Source: Thermothelomyces thermophilus ATCC 42464 (taxonomy: Eukaryota > Ascomycota > Sordariomycetes > Sordariales > Chaetomiaceae). From it: 64,000 nucleotides of DNA. The stretch covers positions 372,001-436,000 of the forward strand of contig NC_016473.1 in assembly GCF_000226095.1 (NCBI RefSeq). Direction: 5' to 3'. Of the stretch, positions 23,683-35,555 are shown piece by piece. The stretch's first letter is position 1, and the number at the start of each line of letters is the position of its first letter. The position numbers and the translations under genes were made by a program. The notes beneath the pieces are model-generated. The model had not been told where the DNA came from and did not search any database. It saw nothing but the letters and a program-made list of their open reading frames with translations.

Positions 23683-26282
23683 TCACTCGCCGGCCTCCGA
23701 AGGGCTCACCGGCTCACCCGCCAACCGTCGCTGTAAACGCAGGCCTGCCTCCATGGCCGAGCTCGCGATCTCCCAGTTGTCCATGCCCATCTGGAACATG
23801 CAGATGTTGAGCATGCCCCTCATGTAGCGGTCGTGCGGCTGTGCGGCCTTGCCGCCTCGCCGCCTCCTGGCACGAGGGGCAGCAGGATCCAGGTGAGCAC
23901 GCCCAGCAGGGATCGCCACGTCGACAGCGGCACGCGCCACGCCGTGGTCCAGAGGCGGAGGTACGCATCGGACATGACGACCCGGCTGAAGGCCCGGCGG
24001 TGCATAATGGCGCGGCTGTACAGGAGGGCGGCGAGACGGATGGCTTGGTAGATGTGGTCTGGAGGCAAGAGGAGGACGAGGCGGAAGAGGAGGGAGGCGG
24101 AGCCGCTGTCGGGTATTGTTCTTGCCTCAGGTCTGTCGGCATCTGCATCCGTGCCCAGGGCGGCTCCGGGTGGGTTTTCTGATGTTGGGACAGGGACAGG
24201 AACTGGGGAGATTGCACCTGTTTGGATATCTCCGCCACCATGGAGCCGTCGGCTCTGGGCGCCGAGCTCGCTTCTGGGGGACGTCGCGTGGCCGGCGAGT
24301 CTTCGGAGAGGCCCGAGATGCGCTCATGAATCCAAGCCGACGTGGCCTGTACCTTCTGGAGCTCCTTCGCCGAGGGCTTTGCCGGAAGCGCAAGGACCGC
24401 AGCGAGAAGAAAGCGCATGTCATCGAGAATGGAGGCAACGGCAGGGTGGATACGAAGGGCGTCGGCACATGACGAAAACCGCACAAGCGTGGGGATCAGG
24501 GGCGTATTGAGGGCTACACGGAGAGGGAAAGGTGAGCTGTCGCTGAACTCGAGTTCGGGCCCTCCTCGCAGGTACGGCGGGACTTCCAGAGACAGGGAAA
24601 TCGCAGCGTCGGCACTAGCGAGCCAGTTATATATTTTCACAACCAAGGTCTAGCGTGTAGGAACAAGGGCTCACGATATCGCAAGCTTGCTAATCAGGCC
24701 ATGTAGGCCGAGCATTCGAAATCCTCCGCGGCATTTGATCATATCCCGGAGTCCGCGCTGGTGAGCTCGCAGATCATCAGCGTTTCCCCAGAGCCTATAC
24801 TATCGTCAACTGCCTTGTTTTTTTTCCCTGTCGCGCAGGCTGTGAGTGGGGAGGAAAGGGGTAGCAATAGACTTCAGGCGGCCGAGCCCCTCTCCATTCC
24901 CGGGGCGGGCGCAGCCAGCATTGATCCTAAAGAAAGCACGCACCATTCGTTCAGGATGATCTGAAGCACTTCAGCAATCACTTCGTCAGTTGTGGGCATC
25001 CGTGACCTGATGTGTTCGTTCAGCAGCCTGAAGACATGGCCCTTGTGAGCCATCGCCACAGTTCTGTCGACGTGACCAGTGTCGGTGAGGAAGCAGGCAG
25101 CTGAGTAGATGGCCACGCGCAACAAGAGCTGAGAGTTGACACAGTATGGGACGTAATACTTGATATACGGGTTCGAGGGTTCTGGATTTCCGTCCAGCGA
25201 AGCCGTGAACTTGGACAGAAAGTTGGTGACTGTGGTACCGGCTTGCGTCAGAGAGGTGTTCAAAGGAGCAGATGCAAAGGGTAGCTGGGCCAGACTTACA
25301 AACCATCAAGAGCTCCTGGTTTGGCATGGTCTGTGCTGACAGCGTCCGACCGAGCCCCTGAACCGGATCGGAAATAGGCCAGCTCAAGCTGTCCGGCTCC
25401 GTGAAGACAGCCGGCACCAGTATCCACGCACTTATTTCTTGCCCCTGCGACCAGCTTGTGCTGCTCCAGCCATCTTGAGCCGATCGATAAGCTCGGAGGG
25501 TCCTGATGGCATGGTGAACTTCGGCGGAGTGCGATGTACATGTACAACCGTCTTGGCAAGCCGTGATGGACATGGAGAGACTCTGCTGGTCGGTGCTCCA
25601 GTAATATTGCCCGGCCAGAGCTGGCGCGGAACTTGAAGGCTGCTCGGGTAGACAAAGTGTGGGCCAGCCTGACAGGTTGCTGCCCGCATCACCATGGCTG
25701 TGTTGCTGGTCCCAGGACGACACGAACGGAAAGATCTCGAGGGGGAAACGCTATTGAGGGTCTCCGACATTCGAGTTCTCGCTTCGGGTCGGGTTAGACG
25801 GAGATAAGGAGACGATAAAGGCCGACTGCTGTGGCAACGGTACACTGGCAGGGCGCCTGCTTCCTCCCTTGAAGATGAGCAAACCGTCTACTAACACCTA
25901 GCGTTCGGCTTACGTTGGGTGGTGGTAAGAGGCCGACGCACCTGTGGTTCTGCCTGTATTCACAGATTGGTTGCGGAAACCTCCTCGCGCAGTTGCTGCA
26001 CGGCTGGCCTTGGTTGCACTATGACAGATCAGCAGGGTGTTACTCTCTGGAACAGGCTGAGTATTGAGTTCCTTGCAGACCTGAACTTTGGAGTGTCTGT
26101 GATAAACATCTGGGTGCTTGTGGGGGAGATGGCGGTGGCGGCAGGGAAGGACACATCTAAGTGCATTCCAGACCATTGACAGAATGATTGATCGACGTTA
26201 CTTTTTGCTTCCTTCGCCTACATTCGCCGCACGACGTTGTCATCCGCTCTGCACGAGGAGGCCGTGGCACAGTAGTCTGCAT
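23683..26282 (-). pseudogene. Zn2Cys6 transcription factor (Fungal_trans_2 type), apparently frameshifted near its C-terminus
   Basis: A fungal zinc-cluster regulator whose DNA-binding domain is split by an intron. Exon 1 (26282-26202) encodes CGECRRRKQK. Exon 2 (26018-25942) continues CNQGQPCSNCARRFPQPICEY, together giving the canonical C-x2-C-x6-C-x5-C-x2-C-x8-C. Exon 3 starts at 25828. The path between about 25450 and 25400 changes frame and I could not resolve it. Further exons are (end)-25300, 25241-24944, 24794-24675, 24614-24218 and 24125-23683. They encode the PF11951-like body: YYVPYCVNSQLLLRVAIY, GHVDRTVAMAHKGH, LRAHQRGLRDMIKCRGG and AAISLSLEVPPYLRGG. In the last exon the family-like frame is broken between TWILLPLVPG and PHDRYMRGMLN. 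Two abutting copies of an 8-bp unit (plus strand GCCGCCTC, 23851-23866) account for the shift. Read as is, the protein stops near 23820, losing about 45 residues. It could be a pseudogene, a real truncated allele or a sequence error. Confidence 0.7.
23851..23866 (+). repeat. 8-bp perfect tandem duplication inside coding sequence
   Basis: Two copies of GCCGCCTC abut within the last exon of the Zn2Cys6 gene. Eight bases are not a multiple of three, and the duplication coincides with the change of reading frame. Confidence 0.85.
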
Positions 26283-27182
26283 CTGTTCGGACATTGCCCC
26301 GCTGAAGTCTTACACAGGGACACCTGCGTACACTAAGAGCCCACAGGGACCATAGGGCTGACTTATAAAATGGAAACCCTATTTAGGGCTCAAACAAGGA
26401 TGGTATGGCTGGTCCCGAGCATGCAAGGGTTCGGACTTGACCTTTCTGGGGACTGGCAAATAAGGTATGAAACCGCCCCGGCTGGTTCTGGGCTGTGAGG
26501 CCTCGGTAACGATCTAGCTGGGGAAAGAGAAGGCGACACTCCCACATTCACGCGCAGGTGCGTGCGTTGGCGAAAAGGGAAGGGGAGACTGTATGACAGA
26601 TGCGACTCTTTCCCCGGACTGAAGTAGAAGATGTTACCAAACAAGATGCCAGACCGCAAGGGACTCGGGTAGAAGGGCGAAGAAGGGGGTGGAGGGATTG
26701 GCTCACTCGTCCTCCGAACCGTGCGGCAACTGGAGAAACAATGCTATTGGAACAGTGGAACGAGGCGGTGGTGAGAGAGCTGAAGCTGATGAGCTGACAA
26801 TCAGTCTGACTTGCAGAGTCAGCGCAGCGACCTGTAGGCTCGTCTTGTTCTCAAAATCACGAGGAGGGTGACGGTAAACTGGTGCCGGGGGCAGTGCAAG
26901 TGACGCTATTTCGTGTTCGCCAGGCATTAAGCTGCTTAAGTAGGTACCTTACCTTCCTAGCAGTACCAGCAGGTGAGCGGGTCAGCGCCGGCCATCGCTC
27001 TTGCCAAGAAGTGGTGAGCCGTCGTCATATTGTGATCTTGGTCATTTCAGATCTGAGAATAAAAGAAAAGAAAATGCAGAAAGGCAAAATGTCAGAGGTA
27101 TCCCGCAACAGAAGCTTACCTTACATACCGGTAGCGGGTCCCGCCTACCGACAACGTATGAGGCTCTCACGCACGTAGTAAG

Positions 27183-27204
27183 GTACATACATACATACAT
27201 ACGT
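27183..27204 (+). repeat. ACAT tetranucleotide run
   Basis: About five tandem ACAT units end in a GTAC-containing flank. Similar GTACATAC patches recur in other spacers of this window. Confidence 0.8.
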
Positions 27205-28616
27205 ACTGTACACTAACACGTGCAGCACAACCTGGGCGGGAAGGACACACCACCTGCGGCGTGAAGGCCCCCAATGGAACGCCACTACCGATGATCTGCG
27301 CATTCGCACCACTGGCAGACTAAAGACCACATTGAAGGGAGGCAAGGTAAGGCTAACGTGTATTTCTCGCCTGCCTCTGCACTAGCCGCTACGCTAGTGT
27401 ATGTAAGCACTTAATATGCAAAGTGTCGGAGGCAATGCATGTGCGTTCCGTACGCTGCGCGGCGAGTGGCATGGGCCCGCTCGGCTGGTAACCCACCCGA
27501 GACGCCTGACAATAGCTGCCCTGGTGTATATCCTGCAGATGCCCGGGGGCCAGACTATCGGAAAGAAAGCAAATTGGGATGGGAAGAATGGGTGGAGGGC
27601 CAAGATGGATGGGAGCATTGAATAACCTACCCGCTCTCCTTAACCCTCTCCCACGGCGTTCTAGGCATGAACAAAACAGGATGCAGCGCGCAGCCTATGA
27701 AAACTAAGAACAGGGAATCGGCCAAAGAGTATGGGAAGATGCTGTCGGTGGTAGGAGCCAATGGGCTATGGATATGGATGGCACTTTCGCAAGATCCCAA
27801 CGCTCCGTCCCACCATCCGATGCTACACTTCATCAGGCTCGCGGCTGCTGCAGCTGGACTGAGCCAGAACCGCTTGGCCGTGGGCCGCAGTAGCATAAGT
27901 TTAGACCATTGCAGACTTGCATGACTACTATCCAACTCGGACACCCGACTGCAGCTGTACCCCGGTTGCCGATCTAGGGCCGGCATGACTCTTTTTTCGT
28001 TCTGGGAGTCTCGATTGCAAACGTTTCCTCTTCTGGTCGGGCCAAAGTCGTTACGAAACCGTCAACTGGAGAGCTTTCCAATAGTAGGTGTTTACCATGC
28101 GCCGGTGAAGCGGGCAGGTTTTGCTCCCTCCCTCGTCATGGACCGCGTTTGTTGAAATAAAGTTGCGGACTTGGCCGGGCTGCTACTGGGAATGGCACCG
28201 ACAGGCTGGGCCATGCTGGGTTTAGTGGGAAGCTTATCGGGAACAGGTCCCACCCACAGGGGTGGGGTCGGTGGGCGATTGGCTGCCCTGAGCGGGCATG
28301 CTTCCAGGGCCTCGAGGTCTAGATCAGTCAATGAGACCACGAGCATTCTGGAGGGCAGTGTGCTGAAGAAAAATTGAAACAAAGCAAAGGGAGTTCGGTT
28401 ACACATGTAACTAGACCCAAGCTGGCTGGCCCAATGTGTCACGCAACTTGGGGGTCAAGTGAGTCTATTATGTATGTATGTATGTAGTACGGATTACTCC
28501 GGTCCGCTGCCTACACTACATTACAAGCAATTTCAATTGCCATCAGAGCATAACGTCACACAGACGACCACTGGACTCAAGGGCCTGAGCTGCTCTGCCT
28601 GGTATCCATTCAACAA

Positions 28617-28642
28617 AACACACACACACACACACACACACA
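28617..28642 (+). repeat. (CA)n microsatellite
   Basis: A near-perfect run of about twelve CA units in intergenic DNA. Confidence 0.9.
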
Positions 28643-28680
28643 TATCACCCAAGAGATCGTGTCCCCAAAACTCCGTACTC

Positions 28681-28752
28681 CTATAACCCTTGTGCCTGTC
28701 GTGCCTATAACCCTTATGCCTATCGTGCATATGGCCCTTGTGCCGATTGACC
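28681..28752 (+). repeat. 24-bp minisatellite, three units
   Basis: Three consecutive 24-bp units at 28681-28704, 28705-28728 and 28729-28752 share the core CCCTTRTGCC. The first two differ at two positions; the third is more divergent. Confidence 0.85.
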
Positions 28753-28951
28753 GTCTCGAGCACATCCAACCCGGATATACATGGCAAACACGTTCTGGAT
28801 ATCGTTTCTCATGGAATCATCGAAGAAGAGAAAGAAGCGGGGAAAAAAAGAACAAAACAAAACAAATAAAAAGAAGTCGACCTCGCTGATCGCGGTCAGC
28901 GCCAGCAGAATGGAATCATGGCAAATCCGTTCGCGAAGACGAATTTAGCAA

Positions 28952-31033
28952 CTAATTCGAGCTGTAGTAGTATGGCTTTCTCGCCATATTGACCGCCGGC
29001 GGTGCGTCCTCGTCGAGAGGATAAGGCAACACAGGGGCAGACGCTCGGCCATGGCCAGCCTGGATCTCCGGGAGCGGTGTTTTTGGGGGTAGCGGGGGTG
29101 GTACCGACGGCGGCCGCACCCGCAACGGCGCGGGCTGCATCAGCGGATCATCGTATCGCCTGGGGTAGTCGTCCGGCCCCGCGATCGCGATCTTATCCGC
29201 GCCCGTGGCGATCCGGTATTGCGCCGGCGTCGGGGCACTGACCACTAGGCGGTCCGAGTCCTCGGCCGCGCCGTCCGCAAAGTGGCTCGGTGCTGCTGGC
29301 GGGTGGCCGCCAGAGGGGGGCGCGGGCGGATACGGCAGCTGGTTCGGCTGGGGTGATTGTCGTGGCGGCTCGCAAGAGCTCCTCGGAGAAGGCGTAGATC
29401 CCCGCACTGGCAATATATCGTGGCCCGAGTCGTACGACTGTCGGCTTGGCGAGGCTGGGGTTGGGGCGCGAGCGGGCACGGGGGGAATGTCTCCCGGCAG
29501 CTCCGCCGCCAGGGGCAGCGAGATCTGGGGGACTTTTTGCGCCGCCTCCGGGCTGGCCTGGCTGAGGCGCTCCCAGCGCTGCTTTGCAAAGTGGATCTTG
29601 GCCAACTTTGCCGACGCGCTCTGGACCATCTTCTGCTCTTCCTCCCTAGCCAGATACCTCCTGGTATTCGTGCTGATGTCCGCCAGCCGGTTCCACTCAT
29701 TCATGCCAAACTCGCCGACACCGACCTCGACATTCCAGCGGTAGTAGTTCTCGATGTTGACGCCCCGCTTCGACAGGTGTTCCCTCTTCATCTGCTCGTG
29801 GATCTTCTCGCAACCCTCAATCTTTGCGATCAGCTTCCTCCGCGCCTCGGCAAACTCGCCGAGAAAGCCCTCGTACCACAGCGCCGAATTTGCGTCGCTA
29901 CCCCTTGGTCGCTTCCCGGTGCCCACGCTGACGAAGACGCCAACCTCCCGGCCCGGCCACTCGTTGACGACCGCCTCGTCGAGTGCTGTTATGGACGGGT
30001 TAAACGTGCCCGCACCATCGTCGTGAAACACGGACTGCCCAATCTGGATGGGCTTGAACGCGAGGCCGATGGCGCAAGTCGCACGTCCGGCTTCCCAGAT
30101 CTTACAGTCGAACTCGGGGGCCGGCTCCCGCCTGGAATCGTAAGAGCGGAGCATGGCCGGTGCCCCACCTTTCGGGGTGCCCTTGTAAACGGCCGTCACG
30201 GCACTGGGGAATCAAGGGGGTTAGCCTACGCAGACCTACTTGAGAGTAAGGTCGCCGTCAAACTGCCGGCGCAAAGTGAAACTCACGTCTTGGTTCGATT
30301 TTCCCGCTCGTCATACAGGCGAGCATTTGGGTTGCCATTGCGGGAAAACACCGGTCTCGCGGCCTGCGCGCTGGGGCTCCGCGCGCTGAAGCTCAAGACG
30401 CTGGCGTTGCTGGCGTGCCGCCTAGGGTATGCTGCGCTCGAGCGGGAGACCGGGCTCAGCGAATCATATGTGCTCCCCACATCGGAGCCATCATTTCCCT
30501 CCTTTTCGTAGACGGTGTGCTCCCGGACACACTCCTTGATCGCCTCCTCCAGCTTTGTCGCCTTGAACAGGGTCGATCGGTAGGGGATGCCGGCGATGGT
30601 CTTGTCGGTTTCGAAGACCATGCGGGTGAGGCGGACGTATAACTCCTTGCATGTTTCGATATCGAGGCGCAACCGGCCCAGCATGAGGGCAATTAGGCCG
30701 CCAGTACCGGTGCCGACAATGAGGTCGAAGTGGTCGCATGGTTTGGGGATCTCGGATCGTCGCGGTGCCCGGCCTTCGATTTCGACAAACGTTCGGTGCA
30801 TGAGCTCCTGGAGGATTAGAAACATGGAGTAGCCGCGCACGCCTCCTCCATCTGGGCGAAGGGAGTCAGCAAGCCTCTCGCCAACGCTGCGTACGGGGGG
30901 AAGGGAACTGGCCGTGCTTGTTGCGCCGGGGGGGGGGGGGGGGGGAAGAGGACATACCAAGCGACAGGATGCGCAGAGGCGGCCCTTTTGTTGTGTCCTT
31001 GCGCTTCAACCCGTTGAAGTCCATGTCAGTCAT
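28952..31033 (-). CDS. Patatin-like phospholipase family protein with Gly in place of the nucleophilic Ser
   Basis: Three exons (31033-30958, 30851-30287, 30203-28952) give 630 residues in phase. The N-terminal patatin domain begins with LRILSLDGGGVRGYSMF, where DGGGVRG supplies the oxyanion-hole loop and spans intron 1. The nucleophile elbow normally reads GxSxG, but here it is FDLIVGTGTGGLIALMLG, so the catalytic serine position is glycine (codon GGT at about 30694). The catalytic-Asp motif DGAGTFNPS is present near 30000. The region after (YYRWNVEVGVGEFGMNEW) fits fungal patatin proteins. The C-terminal 170 residues are Pro/Ser/Arg-rich and disordered. I recall related fungal proteins with the same GTGTGG, so this may be a conserved non-hydrolytic subfamily. 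Lipase activity should not be assumed. The gene is divergent from the HAM1-like gene, 1.35 kb away. Confidence 0.85.
30928..30945 (+). repeat. Poly-G run of 18 inside an intron
   Basis: Eighteen G residues (C on the coding strand) lie in the first intron of the patatin-like gene, just after the donor. Its length does not affect the reading frame if splicing is intact. Confidence 0.9.
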
Positions 31034-32387
31034 TCGGTCTGGTGCCGTCGACAGCGACACCTGAATATCCCGGCGTAGACACCAAAGCCTGCGGGGGCCT
31101 GGCGGACCTTTAGGAGGGATAGGCAACGGATGTTGAGGATTTGCCGCCTGGAGGCTTGGCAAGGGGAGCAGGGGTGAGCGGAAGGTGACGAACTGGCAGC
31201 GATCAGCCTAACAGAACGCCGAAACGCTAACTCTTCCACTAATGATGTACTGTATGTACATACATACGTATCTGAAATGTAGGGTAGTACGGAGTAGTGT
31301 ACGGAAATGAGTGCTCTATACACACAGGCGCAAATAATCCGTACAGTAGCGAGTACTGTCAGCTTGTGTGTTAGATCCTGCAGGAGGGAGTCTGTCTTGG
31401 GTCCAGGATAATACGAAGCAAGACGTAAGAGAGAGAGCAATCTGTGGCAGTGCCAGAAGCCGAGTCGCCGAGGACGGGGTTACCGCGTGGATGTAATCCG
31501 AACAGCTGACTTGTGACGCCGTGATCCCATGGCGATGGATCACTCGGGTGCCCCGGCCTTCTGCTCCACACACCTTTACGCCGACTTTTGTCGCTGACTC
31601 CTGCCTTGTACGGTTTCTGCAGTTATCGATGGTTTCGTGTTTCTTTCCATATTTCAACCCGAAGCTTCGACATGCGGGCACGTATCTCGATGTGCTGTGC
31701 CTACCTACCGTGGTATACGTATCTACGTGGAAACTGTACCCAATCTCGTCCCATCAGAAAATGGAAAAGTTGGGGTTATTTAGCTGTGCTTTGGATTACT
31801 GCCATCCGTGGCCAAGCAAATTGGCCTCCGGCCTGTGTTCGAGATTCATTTTGAGACCCCCACCGAAAGCAGATGCGGGCGCAGGCGCAGGCGCGGGGCG
31901 GGATTCAACGAGCTCCTGTCAAATTGTGGCTGTGCAAGCCCAGGTTCTCGACGATTCCAATCTTCATATCAGGAAATCTACACTACGGGCGCTTCGTCAT
32001 ATGTGCGCTAAGCAATGCGGTGGCTCGACTCCACATGTATGTAGATGTACTAGAGACGCAACTTTTATACCTACTTCTGGTATCAAGTGGAGGTACCTAG
32101 ATACTTTACGTTCAAGAATCTAAGTCGCTTTGTTGGAGGGGTCTCTTGCACGACGTCATCGTTACTACCATTCCACCCCCAATAGCCAAACAACGCTGCC
32201 GAACAAGATACGCCGGGAAACCAATCGAAACCGACGAGAAGCACGAAGCATGGTCGACTCGCAATTCCTTCACCCGGGCTACCGGGCCCATCATCGCACA
32301 ACGATTCTGGTGAGATCCTATCAGAAATCTTAACAGTTTGCGGATCTGGTTTGAGGCTTCGATCGGCCCTAGTCCACCACTGCCATC
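31034..32387. other. Divergent intergenic region
   Basis: About 1.35 kb separates the patatin-like and HAM1-like genes and should contain both promoters. It has TACGGAGTA-type motifs at 31287-31297 and 31334-31343 and a GTACATACATAC patch at 31254-31268. No gene is supported. Confidence 0.5.
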
Positions 32388-34677
32388 ATGTTTTCGTCGT
32401 GTTTCGGCTCTGGCCGTGACCGGCGGTCCGCAGAGCAGGAGCCACTACTTCCCCAGTATGACGACGATACGTCGCTTCAGAGGCAGCTGCATCAGAAACT
32501 GCACACGTACCAGATGCTCCGAGCCCTCTCCAAGGGGTACATGCCCTCCAACGAGCAGGCCATCGCCAACCTCCGCACCCTCCTTGCCGCCGACGTGCTC
32601 AACCCGGACTCGTCGCAACTCAGCGACTCGGGCCAGGCCCTGGCGCACTACGCTAAGCAGTGGATCAAGCAGCTGATCGAACTCCTCCAACACAAAAATG
32701 CCAACGACCAAATTCAGGACTTTACCTGGTATTTATCCCAGGCGAGGGTCTCGCTTGACATGGAGCATGTCGCCGAGCGCGCCAGCAGGGCAAAGGCAAC
32801 AGCGGACACGGCGGCAGGTACGTTGGGATCCACCGCGGCGCCGCATGATTCCAGGAGGGTGCTGACAGAGTCGCCTAGTCTATCGGAGCCTGCAGACAGT
32901 GGGCTCGCTGCTGCTTACTAACTCCGATTTTCGCTTGTTCCTCAGCGATCTCAACGTCGTCGCCCGCGAGGTTTTCAGGGACGCAGCGTTCGCCTTGTCG
33001 GAAGCCTCAGAGGAGGCCGGCAAGCGTATCGGACCGTCCGCCGAGCAGCAGGATTCGGTGAAGCAGCAGGGCAATGGCTCTCAGAGCGCGCCATCGCAGC
33101 AAGAACTGGTTGATCAAACCGCCGAAGTGTCCAAGGTTTGTAGCGGGTCTGCTTCCACCGTTGTAGACGAGGCAGAGAACAGCATACTGCGGAAGTTGGA
33201 CGGACCGGAAAAGGACACAATGATGCATCGCCTGAAGAACGCAGTGGCAAATTTACGCCGGCGGCGCGACTACTCGGATTCGGTCTCTACTCTGTCGCTT
33301 CTTCTCAAGCGCTATGCTATGGTGTACTCACGCATCGCCCGCGACACGGTCCAGGCGGCAGAAGAGGACGTAGACCGTAATCCGGAAACGGACCGGGCTC
33401 TGCGCAATTTCTGGGCGTTTCTGAGGTCGTTCGGCGAGGTGAAGGAGTGGGAGGAGTTGGAGGCACGGTTCGAGACGGTGGTGAACCATGGCCATGACGA
33501 CCCCGATTTTGAGGACCTAGCGGCCAAGCTGGCGAGCGCCCTGCAGGAAATGTTCACCGATCCTTCATTTTTCGACGATGCCGAACAACGCTTCCAGGAG
33601 CTCCGGACTCGGTACAAGCAAATTTCGAGTCACTCGTCTTTGCGCGACGACATGGACGGTTTGCTGTCACAGTTACAGGCGACCTTCCGCTCGGTGATCA
33701 GGGACAAGGATGTGGCCAACCTCATGAAGACGTCAACCACCATCGGTAAGATCCTCTCGCCAAAGCACCACTATGCGAATACCGATCTTGTGGCGGATTC
33801 GATCAACGTATTTGTCCCGCTACTCTTCCAGTCGATCAACTACGTCCCCATACCTAGGCTGGAAGTGTCCACCCCGCAAGTAGACCTGTTGCTCGAGAAT
33901 CTCATCCTCGAGCCCGGTACAACCGTCAACCACACTTCTTTCTTTCCACACAGGCTCCGCGTGGAAACGCTCAATGATATTGAGATTCGCAAGGCAAGGT
34001 TTAGGACAACTTCGGCTGTCAAGACGTTGATGAGGATCCGAGTGGACGGCCTGTCCATCCGGGGAGAGGAGATTGGGTACTGGCTCAGGGTGCACTCGGG
34101 ACTCTTGCGGCTGGCAGACGAAGGGATTGCCTCGTTCGAACTCGACGAACGGGGTCTCGATATTCAGCTCGACATCGAGGTCGGTAGGGACAGGCTCGAG
34201 AAGATTCTCTCCCTTCGGGGTGTCAAAGTGCGCATTCACAAACTCAACTGGAAATTGCGGAGGAGCAAGTTCAGCCTCTTGTCGTGGCTCTTCAAGCCGC
34301 TTCTCAAGCCCATCATCCGCAAGACAATGGAGGTGAAGATGGCAACCGCTATCGGGGAGGCGCTGCATTTCGCAAACCGCGAGTTGCTCTATGCGCGCGA
34401 GAGACTCCGCGCTACGCGTATCGCAGACCCGGACGACCTCAGGACCTTCTTCAAGGCTGTCTTGGCGAGGTTGACGGCCCCGGACGACCCGGATCTCCAC
34501 ACTCGTGTTGGGGTCGGTCAGCCGGGACACGGCGTATTCGAGGGGGTTTATGCCCCGGGAAGCATCGTCAAGCTCTGGAGGGACGAGGCGACCCAGGCAC
34601 CGCAAAGGATTCGCGAGAATGAAAGAGATGGTTGGCGGAACAGTATATTTGACGTCCAGGCGGCGATGCTCACCTGA
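32388..34677 (+). CDS. HAM1-like protein (BPI/SMP-like lipid-binding fold)
   Basis: This encodes a 742-residue protein of the fungal HAM1-like family, whose C-terminal half is thought to resemble BPI/SMP lipid-binding domains. Exons 32388-32817 and 32879-34677 join across a 61-nt intron (GTACGT donor, GTGCTGAC branch, CCTAG acceptor). Helical N-terminal half: HQKLHTYQMLRALSKGYMPS near residue 35, then VYRSLQTVGSLLLTNSDFR at the junction. C-terminal half: strands of the HAM1 domain such as YVPIPRLEVSTPQVDLLLEN, IRKARFRTTSAVKTLMRIRV and LDIQLDIEVG, then the basic LLSWLFKPLLKPIIRK segment. There is no signal peptide, so it is probably intracellular and may act at membrane contacts. Function is inferred from the family only. 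Confidence 0.85.
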
Positions 34678-35555
34678 GACTTTCGCGTCCCGCCGGTTCG
34701 TCGTCTGTATAGCAACTCACTCAGACACGCATTGACAATAAGGTATATTGAAACAGGACCCTCGAGGCAAAAGAGGGTTAAGAAGCATTGAATGTTGGAT
34801 TCCTCCTCTAACCACTCTGTTGGAGGACGCGAAGTTTCTGGTTTTGATTGACGTCCACCAACCCTGCCACTTATAGCGAAATCTCGCTGCTCTGAGCGGT
34901 GTACCATCGGTATTCGCAGTTTGAGACAAGACCAGGCCGTGGCATTGGAATGGCGTGGGTAGTAGCATATCGGTGTAGTGTCAAAATAATCAGGTACTCA
35001 AGGTAGGTACGTAGTATGTACCGTGGACAGAACTCACCTCTACAGATGACATCATCTTTTCCCGTTTGGGAACTTATACACTACACACCAGAGTCCAGCC
35101 ACAGCCACTTACCTCTCGGGATGGCTATCGAGGCCGACGCGCGCGTGGTCGTGCAGCCCTCGAGACGAATCAGAGTCGAGCAGCTTCCGGCCGACCAGTA
35201 ATCATAAAACAACAGGGTCGGTGTCCCACGGTGTGCCAGCCCCGGCTTGTGGTCGGTTGCTTTGTGTGCTGGCCGGCCACAAACAGTAGCGGCGATGACG
35301 ACGGAAGGGTCACAGTCGGCCTGCAAAACAAGATGTACGCCGTGCCCGCTGTGATACGCGGTATATAACCCGCCAGCTGCTCCTCATTCACTCCGCGGGC
35401 CCCAAGTGCGTTTGGCATCGACTGTTCCATCCAACTGGTCCCAAAGAAAGCTCCTACTCGCTGCCGGCCAACCCCCGCTAGCCCAAGAAATACTCGCTCT
35501 CACAGGAAATCCTAAGAAACAAAGCTTGACGTGGAGCCGGCAGTTCTTCGACAGC
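34678..35555. other. Intergenic region upstream of MARVEL gene
   Basis: About 880 bp contains the 3' flank of the HAM1-like gene and the promoter of the MARVEL gene. No gene is seen. Confidence 0.5.
35361..35368 (+). promoter_or_regulatory. Possible TATA box of the MARVEL gene
   Basis: GTATATAA lies about 190 bp upstream of the ATG in otherwise GC-balanced sequence, a reasonable distance if the 5' leader is long. Confidence 0.35.

Larger units (their letters stand above)
26283..28951. other. Intergenic region with short repeats, no gene recognised
   Basis: About 2.7 kb upstream of the Zn2Cys6 gene. It holds ACAT and TATG tetranucleotide runs, a CA run and a 24-bp minisatellite (listed separately). 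Open frames are short and unsupported. Confidence 0.5.

Noticed and set aside
29357-30511. Plus-strand open frame of 384 codons
   Set aside because: It is a shadow of the patatin-like gene on the other strand; the patatin frame has motifs and proper introns.
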